DNA of 24,422 nucleotides, from positions 1 through 24,422 of the forward strand of contig NZ_CAJTMN010000011.1 of assembly GCF_910577125.1 (NCBI RefSeq), read 5' to 3'. The notes under the pieces were generated by a model that was not told where the DNA came from, searched no databases, and worked only from the letters and a program-made list of their open reading frames with translations. Below, piece by piece: positions 1 to 4,708 of this stretch; position 1 is the stretch's first letter; each line of letters begins with the position of its first letter. Origin of the DNA: an uncultured Rikenella sp. GTDB lineage: Bacteria > Bacteroidota > Bacteroidia > Bacteroidales > Rikenellaceae. A program made the translations under genes and the position numbers.

Positions 1-343
1 GCTGCGACGCGGCGGGATAATCCGACCTCCCGCAAGAGGTCGTCCATCCGGCAATCCCCATCGGCGTGATCGGATACAGCAGGAACGCCGTCCATCGATG
101 CGTGTAAGTCCGCCTCAGGTCGGCGGTCATCCAATGGGCGATGTAATCGAGGATAAAGACGATGACGGTGAAGAGGTCGAAATAGTAAAACACCGGATAC
201 TGTTGCCGAAAGAACAGAGGAAACAAGCTAAGACAGATACAAACGGACATAAATATGTCGTATCCATAACTGAGCCCGCTGTGCCCCTCGCTCTTCTCTA
301 CGATCCGGTATATCCGACAGCGAGATTCGGTCATACTTTGCAT
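1..343 (-). CDS. Partial voltage-gated-type ion channel (S1-S2 region), runs off left edge
   Basis: An open frame on the minus strand runs from an ATG at 343 (a second ATG, at 334, fits the family start better) to the window edge with no stop. Residues 10 to about 95 look like the N-terminus of bacterial six-helix ion transporters: RIYRIVEKSEG, then a first membrane segment (DIFMSVCICLSLFPLFF), a second (YYFDLFTVIVFILDYIAHW), then TADLRRTY and LYPITPMGI. In this family the TPM-(A/G)-I sequence is followed by a hydrophobic S3 helix beginning DLLSILPSL. Here the frame instead reads a hydrophilic GWTTSCGRSDYP, so similarity stops near position 60. The gene may be truncated, frameshifted or divergent. 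It lies 16 bases downstream of the HSDR_N gene on the same strand and could be co-transcribed from the repressor promoter. It may be a phage accessory gene or a bacterial gene beyond the prophage end. Confidence 0.6.
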   Translation of the reverse strand, partial: MQSMTESRCRIYRIVEKSEGHSGLSYGYDIFMSVCICLSLFPLFFRQQYPVFYYFDLFTVIVFILDYIAHWMTADLRRTYTHRWTAFLLYPITPMGIAGWTTSCGRSDYPAASQ

Positions 344-359
344 GAAACGCCCGACCTAT

Positions 360-1454
360 TTATTCCCCGCCGTTGGTCGTCCCTTCGTAATAATCGACAG
401 CCGCACAGATAGGTTCCGCCAAAGTATAAATCTCGTCCAGGCTGTTGATCAAATGTCGAGTCTCATTCTTCTCCGCATCGAATGTGCCGACGTATTTATT
501 GCTCCGATTGAACCACAATCGACAAATCGGTTTCCGGTTGTTGTCATCCAGCAGAACCCCGAAATACGATTTCGTATCCCGTCCGACAACGCGATTCAAA
601 GATACTTTTTGCGCCAGAATAGACTTAACGATATAATAACCCTGCAATTCTTCCGCAGTAGTTACGATACCGTTGTCGGAATCTTCGCAATGTTCTGCCT
701 CCGGTTCCGGTTTTTCCGCTGAAGAGGTGGTCGAAACTTGAACATCATTATTTAAAGCGGCTTTCAACCGTTCATTAATAATATCATTTTTCCACTGCGA
801 GGCGGCACGCTTCATCAAGCCGGTAAACTGCTCCATTGCCCGCTCTTTCATCTGGCCGCTATACACCTGCCGAGCGAAAAACTTCACAAATTCCGGCGTC
901 GGATTACTCATCTCGGAAGCGATCAGCCGTTTCAACTCATTCGTATATTTGAGTTCGCTTGCCGTATTCATGATGTTATCCACATCGAAATACGACTTAT
1001 GGAACTTGCGCAACTCCTCGATCTGTGTGTCCCGCAATTCCAACAAATTGACCTCCAAGAACGGTTTTTCATCCATCACATTCTCTTTCTCCAGATCGGT
1101 ATAGAATCGATAGATGATACCATTGGTCAACACACCGAATTTGGCCGGCGAAACGGTGAAGTACCGCAACAATTGATTATCGTGCAGGCTAAGATCCTGC
1201 AAGCAATGCTTGCACTCGATAAGAATGACAGGCTTCCCGTCCTGCATAATGGCATAATCGATCTTCTCCCCTTTCTTGGTGCCTATGTCGCAGATGAACT
1301 CGGGAACGACTTCGGTCGGATTGAAAACGTCGTAACCCAACGCATTGATAAACGGCATAATAAAAGCGTTTTTTGTCGCCTCTTCCGTCAGAACGTTATC
1401 TTTCATCTTTTCGATGCGTTCCACCAACTGCCGTATAATGTCTTGAAAATCCAT
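360..1454 (-). CDS. Stand-alone HSDR_N / PD-(D/E)XK nuclease-like protein
   Basis: A 364-residue protein resembling the N-terminal nuclease domain of type I restriction R subunits (HSDR_N). The probable catalytic core is visible: E24/E25 in the first helix, D66 in EKIDYAI and E80-x-K82 in ILIECK, which together match the PD-(D/E)XK plan. A later Q94-LLRY segment matches the QxxxY-type motif of HsdR nucleases. There is no helicase motor and no HsdM or HsdS gene nearby, so this is not a functional type I system. The C-terminal 90 residues (about 265-355) form a second conserved module containing SYFGVLLDDNNRKPICRLWF. Proteins of this layout are widespread in Bacteroidales, but their role is not established to my knowledge. 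It lies 86 bases downstream of the repressor on the same strand, the position where temperate phages often carry lysogeny-expressed defence or conversion genes. Nuclease activity is inferred. Confidence 0.8.
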   Translation of the reverse strand: MDFQDIIRQLVERIEKMKDNVLTEEATKNAFIMPFINALGYDVFNPTEVVPEFICDIGTKKGEKIDYAIMQDGKPVILIECKHCLQDLSLHDNQLLRYFTVSPAKFGVLTNGIIYRFYTDLEKENVMDEKPFLEVNLLELRDTQIEELRKFHKSYFDVDNIMNTASELKYTNELKRLIASEMSNPTPEFVKFFARQVYSGQMKERAMEQFTGLMKRAASQWKNDIINERLKAALNNDVQVSTTSSAEKPEPEAEHCEDSDNGIVTTAEELQGYYIVKSILAQKVSLNRVVGRDTKSYFGVLLDDNNRKPICRLWFNRSNKYVGTFDAEKNETRHLINSLDEIYTLAEPICAAVDYYEGTTNGGE

Positions 1455-1540
1455 GTGAAAAATTTTAGTAGATATTTCTAATTGTTAAAGCGCGCTTTTC
1501 TTGAATGTCCGAAATGCGGCATGCCGTTGAGGTGTCGAGG

Positions 1541-1921
1541 CTATCCGCGTGCCGCCGTCGGTGCAACACCCGGCACACCCGCCACATCCCCCTTTTGCGC
1601 CAATTGTTGAGTCAATGCAGCAATCGTATTGGCATTCTGCTCGATCGTGCGCTGTTGCGACTCGATCACCGTCCACAATTTTACGTCATTTTTTGCAATA
1701 CTCAAACTATCTTCTTTCAACATCTCCCCTTTTCCGGTCAAAAGCCATTCGGCTGAAATGTCATCATATGTTTCAATTATCCTCCTAAGGGTATCGTAAC
1801 TCGGTTCTCGATCTTTCAAATATTTCCCAAAAACCTGAGATGACACCCCGATATTCAAAGCGAATGCACGTGAGCTAATTCCCTTTAATTCAACCAATTG
1901 TTTTAATCGTTCTGCTATCAC
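1541..1921 (-). CDS. XRE-family phage repressor without peptidase domain
   Basis: A 126-residue protein. Residues 1-65 form an XRE/Cro-type helix-turn-helix (RLKQLVELKGISSRAFALNIGVSSQVFGKY region) followed by DDISAEWLLTGKGEM, a sequence typical of Bacteroidales phage repressors. Residues 80-110 (IESQQRTIEQNANTIAALTQQL) look like a short coiled coil for dimerisation. There is no S24/LexA-like autocleavage domain, so induction by RecA-stimulated cleavage is unlikely; this is closer to the small P2-type C repressors. The start appears to be GTG at 1921; the nearest upstream ATG is out of frame. Divergent early genes start across a 155-base AT-rich region containing likely operators. It is the probable lysogeny regulator and the first gene of a leftward unit leading to the HSDR_N and channel genes. 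Confidence 0.85.
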   Translation of the reverse strand: MIAERLKQLVELKGISSRAFALNIGVSSQVFGKYLKDREPSYDTLRRIIETYDDISAEWLLTGKGEMLKEDSLSIAKNDVKLWTVIESQQRTIEQNANTIAALTQQLAQKGDVAGVPGVAPTAARG

Positions 1922-1943
1922 GGTGAAAATATTGAATCATTTA

Positions 1944-1975
1944 TTTGTTTATTTGAAACAAATGTTTCATCTTTG
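1944..1975 (+). promoter_or_regulatory. Predicted rightward early promoter (Bacteroides type)
   Basis: TTTG at 1944-1947 and CATCTTTG at 1968-1975 match the Bacteroides -33 element (TTTG) and -7 element (TAnnTTTG, 7 of 8) with a 20-base gap, the expected spacing. Transcription would start near 1982 and lead to the first rightward gene at 2077. The operator-like palindrome at 1954-1969 lies between and partly over these elements, so a bound repressor would block it. Pattern match only. Confidence 0.55.
1954..1969. promoter_or_regulatory. Operator-like palindrome
   Basis: TGAAACAAATGTTTCA consists of perfect 6-base inverted arms around AAAT, in the spacer and -7 region of the predicted rightward promoter. 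The embedded AACAAATGT (1957-1965) recurs at 1998-2006, 41 bases away or about four helical turns, exactly over the -7 element of the predicted leftward promoter. A 7-base direct repeat TTGCAAT also occurs at 1979-1985 and 1991-1997. These are candidate binding sites for the adjacent repressor and/or a Cro/Cox-like protein. Confidence 0.5.
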
Positions 1976-1999
1976 CCCTTGCAATCACAGTTGCAATAA

Positions 2000-2031
2000 C
2001 AAATGTAACAAATAAACGGAGCCGACTCAAT
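2000..2031 (-). promoter_or_regulatory. Predicted leftward repressor promoter (Bacteroides type)
   Basis: On the minus strand the sequence reads TACATTTG (plus-strand 2007 to 2000), a perfect TAnnTTTG -7 element. A 20-base gap separates it from ATTG (plus-strand 2031-2028), 3 of 4 to the -33 TTTG. Transcription would begin near 1993 and run into the repressor at 1921. It points toward the rightward promoter, so the two transcripts would cross. The -7 element overlaps the second AACAAATGT copy, allowing autoregulation. Confidence 0.5.
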
Positions 2032-2076
2032 GTAGCGGTCGTGCAATCCGAACAAATTTGGTTAAAACACACAACG

Positions 2077-2481
2077 ATGACACTGCAAGAATTTTCCGAA
2101 AGAACAGGACTGACGCCGACAGCTGAAGAGTACGGATTGATTGAAAACATGTACATGGCTGCTGGCGATATGGACAAAGACACTTTCTGTCGCGACTATA
2201 AAAAACACGCAGGAAGTATGATTCTCGCCGAACTTTTAAGGCAGGTCCAGATTCGAGAAAAACAACTGGCAGAGCGAAAAGAAGAACTGAAAGAGTGTAG
2301 AGTCAAAAGTAGCAAAATAGCTTTTCTGCTGGTTGAACAATCAAGTATGTATCCCGAATTGAAACTGTGCAACCTGGCTGCAGAAATGGTGGGATACAAA
2401 GAAGTCGTACGATATAAGATTGAGCGAGGGTTGCCTCTGGAGGAAGCCGACAAGGAGTACATCATCGACAAGTTGAAATAA
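2077..2481 (+). CDS. Conserved hypothetical early protein
   Basis: A 134-residue protein and the first rightward gene after the switch region. I chose the ATG at 2077 over the in-frame GTG at 2041 because it follows an A-rich leader (ttaaaacacacaacg) typical of Bacteroidales starts and because MTLQEFSERTGLTPTAEEY is the kind of N-terminus I associate with a hypothetical family common in Bacteroides mobile elements. The middle (residues about 45-90) is rich in K, E, R and Q and probably a long helix or coiled coil. The remainder is mixed helical with no catalytic motif that I recognise. Its position suggests an early regulatory or establishment role, but no function can be assigned. Confidence 0.75.
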   Translation: MTLQEFSERTGLTPTAEEYGLIENMYMAAGDMDKDTFCRDYKKHAGSMILAELLRQVQIREKQLAERKEELKECRVKSSKIAFLLVEQSSMYPELKLCNLAAEMVGYKEVVRYKIERGLPLEEADKEYIIDKLK

Positions 2482-2489
2482 AGCCGACT

Positions 2490-2538
2490 TTCCCGCCGCG
2501 GCACAAGGCCGCCGCCCGGAGCGAGACAGGGGCGGGAA
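2490..2538. repeat. GC-rich inverted repeat in intergenic gap
   Basis: TTCCCGCC (2490-2497) and GGCGGGAA (2531-2538) form perfect 8-base arms. Inside, GCGGC (2498-2502) can pair with GCCGC (2511-2515). The structure lies just after the stop of the upstream gene and before the A-rich leader of the next gene. No U-tract follows, so it is a poor intrinsic terminator. It may affect mRNA stability or be a partial attenuator. Confidence 0.4.
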
Positions 2539-2573
2539 CAACGAACAATAGAGAACACAAAGAATCCATACCC

Positions 2574-2780
2574 ATGGTGGAAATAGTCAAAAGAGTCGAT
2601 TTGATCGCCACGTTCGACAACCTCAAAAAGGCCGGCGATACGGTTGAAATCCGACTTTCGGATGCCACCGAATCGAACGTGCGGTCGGCGGCGTCTCGGT
2701 ACTCGCAACGCAAGAAAGTTCGGTTGGTCGTCGCCGCGACGCTGGGGGCCGATAGTATCAAAGTAATGCGCGATTCATAA
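2574..2780 (+). CDS. Small hypothetical basic protein
   Basis: A 68-residue protein (MVEIVKRVDLIATFDNLKKAGDTVEIRLSD...) preceded by a clear A-rich leader (gaacaacgaacaatagag). It is predicted as mixed alpha/beta with a basic middle (RSAASRYSQRKKVRLVV), which would allow nucleic-acid binding, but no named domain is recognised. It lies 11 bases upstream of the HTH gene at 2792 and is likely co-transcribed with it. No function is assigned. Confidence 0.65.
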   Translation: MVEIVKRVDLIATFDNLKKAGDTVEIRLSDATESNVRSAASRYSQRKKVRLVVAATLGADSIKVMRDS

Positions 2781-2791
2781 ACAGGGCAGCC

Positions 2792-3100
2792 ATGAAAATC
2801 GAAGAATTGATAAGCAGCGGGGCCAACATCACCCTGGCGATTTCGCCAGCGGATTTGAAAGAGTTCGCCCAAAGCGTCGCCGATGCCACACGCCACCAGA
2901 TCGAGCGGGAAATCGCCGACGGAAAGACGGAAACCCTGTACACGATCGAATACGTGGCGGAAAAGCTGTCGGTGAATCGCAGCACGCTTTGGCGGTGGGA
3001 CAAAAACGGCTACTTGAAAGTCATCGAGATCGGCGGACAACGGCGGTACCGAAAGTCGGACATCGACCGGATTTTGAACGCCAAAAACGAGGCCCAATAA
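2792..3100 (+). CDS. Excisionase/MerR-like helix-turn-helix protein
   Basis: A 102-residue protein. Residues 1-45 are a helical N-terminus. Residues 50-95 form a winged HTH of the HTH_17/excisionase type: YTIEYVAEKLSVNRSTLWRWDKNGYL, then the wing GGQRRYRKSDIDRIL. The N-terminal part may mediate oligomerisation. In Bacteroidales mobile elements such proteins serve as excisionases or early regulators. In this phage it is the best candidate for a Cox/Xis-type factor that opposes the repressor or assists excision, though no integrase is visible to pair it with. It is followed nine bases later by the replication initiator. Confidence 0.8.
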   Translation: MKIEELISSGANITLAISPADLKEFAQSVADATRHQIEREIADGKTETLYTIEYVAEKLSVNRSTLWRWDKNGYLKVIEIGGQRRYRKSDIDRILNAKNEAQ

Positions 3101-3109
3101 ACAAAAGAA

Positions 3110-4030
3110 ATGATGGAAGGTTGGATCAAATCATATAGGGCGATACTCGATAATCCGATAGTCTGCAAAGACGCGGACCATTACGCCGTATGGGGCTATC
3201 TGCTGCATAACGCCGCGCATACGCCTACGGACGCTATGTTCAACGGCAAGCGAATTACCCTGCAACCGGGGCAGTTGATTACCGGGCGGCGGAAAATCGC
3301 CGAAATGTTCCGGATAGACGAGAGTAAGGTGCGCCGGATTCTGAAACTCTTTGAGAGTGAACAACAGATTGAACAACGACCGACCAACACAAGCACCTTA
3401 ATTTCAGTCTGCAACTGGGCGATCTACCAAGGAGCCGACCAGCCGAATGACCAGCCAATGGCCAACGGATGCACAACGAATGACCAGCCAACGGCCAACC
3501 GTCGCCCAACCGATGACCAACGACCGACCATCGAGCGCACAACGACTGACCGGCAAGTGACCACTATACAAGAATGTAAGAATGAAAAGAATATAGAATG
3601 TAAGAATATCACACACACAGATTTTTCCACAGAACGTAAGAAAAAATCGCGCGCGACGGAAATTTTGAGCTGGATCGAAGCGAACTATCCGACCGTGCAG
3701 CGAATGGCCGACCCGCTGACCGAGCAGCAGGCCGAATGGCTGGCTGGGAAATACGCCGACGAGGATATACGGCGGATTGTGATGGCCATGGACAACAAGG
3801 GGGCGACCAAGAACAAGTCGGCTTACTCCACCTTCGTTGCCTTTGCCGGTCGGGATGCGATTCTACGTGAGCGCAAAGAGGCCACAGCGGGGAAGCAGTA
3901 CACGTACAGCGAGGTTTGCGACCTGGTATCCACGGGGCGGTATTCGATGGACGATTTCGGACCGGTGGCGACGACCCCGAACGGCAAAAAGCTATTCACC
4001 CGTCGACAAGACATCTCCCCCAATGCGTAA
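3110..4030 (+). CDS. Phage replication initiator (DnaD/O-like)
   Basis: A 306-residue protein. Residues 45-108 are a winged helix of the phage replisome-organiser type, with the characteristic run LQPGQLITGRRKIAEMF, KVRRILKLFE and LISVCNWAIYQ. Residues 109-155 are a low-complexity linker rich in D, Q, P, N and T, encoded by near-tandem DNA repeats. Residues 180-245 form a helical C-terminal domain (EILSWIEANYPTV, then DIRRIVMAMDNKGA) of the kind that recruits the host helicase or its loader. As in lambda O, the replication origin may lie inside the gene, within the linker coding region. ATG at 3110 or 3113 can start; both follow an A-rich leader. No DnaC or DnaB homologue is seen nearby, so host factors are presumably recruited. 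Confidence 0.8.
   Translation: MMEGWIKSYRAILDNPIVCKDADHYAVWGYLLHNAAHTPTDAMFNGKRITLQPGQLITGRRKIAEMFRIDESKVRRILKLFESEQQIEQRPTNTSTLISVCNWAIYQGADQPNDQPMANGCTTNDQPTANRRPTDDQRPTIERTTTDRQVTTIQECKNEKNIECKNITHTDFSTERKKKSRATEILSWIEANYPTVQRMADPLTEQQAEWLAGKYADEDIRRIVMAMDNKGATKNKSAYSTFVAFAGRDAILRERKEATAGKQYTYSEVCDLVSTGRYSMDDFGPVATTPNGKKLFTRRQDISPNA
3437..3631. repeat. Candidate replication origin: iteron-like repeats, AT-rich tract, DnaA box
   Basis: GACCAGCC occurs at 3437, 3449 and 3482, the last two inside a longer near-repeat (AATGACCAGCCAA) with a 33-base period. Degenerate copies (GACCAACG, GACCGACC, GACCGGC) follow to about 3565. Next comes an AT-rich purine tract in which the 13-mer AGAATGTAAGAAT is perfectly repeated at 3571-3583 and 3595-3607. 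At 3623-3631, TTTTCCACA matches the relaxed DnaA box TTWTNCACA. Iterons, an AT-rich unwinding element and a DnaA box inside the initiator gene resemble the arrangement of the lambda origin. Function is inferred. Confidence 0.5.
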
Positions 4031-4289
4031 TGCCATGGAAATACTCGACATCATCCGCCGCATCGTCGCCCGAAAACGAGCGGCCCGACAGGAACCGGTT
4101 TTCGCTCTGTGGCGGGAAATCTGGCAGGAATATGTGGCCGACGGAGGGACCGAAGGTATCGACGAGCAATTGGCGGCACTCGAAGAGGAAAGGGCGATAG
4201 TCTCGCACCGTACGGTAACGGACATGTCTTTTGAACCGATCGAAGATGAAGAGGAACAACCGGAAGAGCAGCCAAACGATGACTGTTGA
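4023..4289 (+). CDS. Small hypothetical protein with acidic C-terminus
   Basis: An 88-residue protein if the ATG at 4023 is used, 84 if the ATG at 4035 is used. The first overlaps the end of the initiator gene by eight bases. The N-terminus (MEILDIIRRIVARKRAARQEPVFALWREIWQEY) is helical and basic; the C-terminus is strongly acidic (EPIEDEEEQPEEQPNDDC). No domain is recognised. It overlaps the DUF1064 nuclease gene by 11 bases, indicating translational coupling in the replication/recombination block. Confidence 0.65.
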   Translation: MRNAMEILDIIRRIVARKRAARQEPVFALWREIWQEYVADGGTEGIDEQLAALEEERAIVSHRTVTDMSFEPIEDEEEQPEEQPNDDC

Positions 4290-4704
4290 GGAGCTTCGGG
4301 CGATGTGGTCAAACGGAAGTCCGAATGGCAATCGGAAGATCCGGAATGCCACCCGAATCGAACGGAACGGGGTTGTTTTCGCCAGCAAGGTCGAACGCTT
4401 CATGTACGATCTGCTGACCCTGCACGGAATCGGTTTCGAGTTTCAGAAACGATACGTCTTGCAAGAGGGGTTCCGGTACAATGGCGAAACAGTACGACCC
4501 ATAACATACACCACAGACTTTTGGTTGCCGGATCACGACATGGTGATCGACACCAAAGGCCACAAGACGCAACAAGGTACGTTACGCATCAAACTCTTAA
4601 AACGGCAATTCGCCGAAGCGGGCATGACAACCCGAATCGAGCTGCCGCGAAACCCGGACGAATGCAGTGCCCTTGTCGGGCGATTGATAGACGAAAAACA
4701 TTGA
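4279..4704 (+). CDS. DUF1064-type PD-(D/E)XK phage endonuclease
   Basis: A 141-residue protein. It shows the DUF1064 pattern: an N-terminal basic region, GVVFASKVERFMYDLL, then FEFQKRYVLQEGFRYNGE, then the core PITYTTDFWLPDHDMVIDTKG and KIKLLK-like basic residues. D of TTDFW and the D-x-K of VIDTKG are the expected metal-binding and catalytic residues of a PD-(D/E)XK nuclease. Family members occur in phage replication modules and are thought to act on branched or recombination DNA. The start at 4279 (MTVEELRAMW) lies inside the preceding gene; an upstream in-frame ATG exists at 4231 but would lengthen the overlap to 59 bases. It is followed after four bases by the helicase-methyltransferase. 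Confidence 0.8.
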   Translation: MTVEELRAMWSNGSPNGNRKIRNATRIERNGVVFASKVERFMYDLLTLHGIGFEFQKRYVLQEGFRYNGETVRPITYTTDFWLPDHDMVIDTKGHKTQQGTLRIKLLKRQFAEAGMTTRIELPRNPDECSALVGRLIDEKH

Positions 4705-4708
4705 GGCC

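Noticed and set aside
98..412. Plus-strand open frame of 104 codons at the left end
   Set aside because: It overlaps, on the opposite strand, the frame with clear ion-channel membrane segments and the end of the HSDR_N gene; its own composition looks random.
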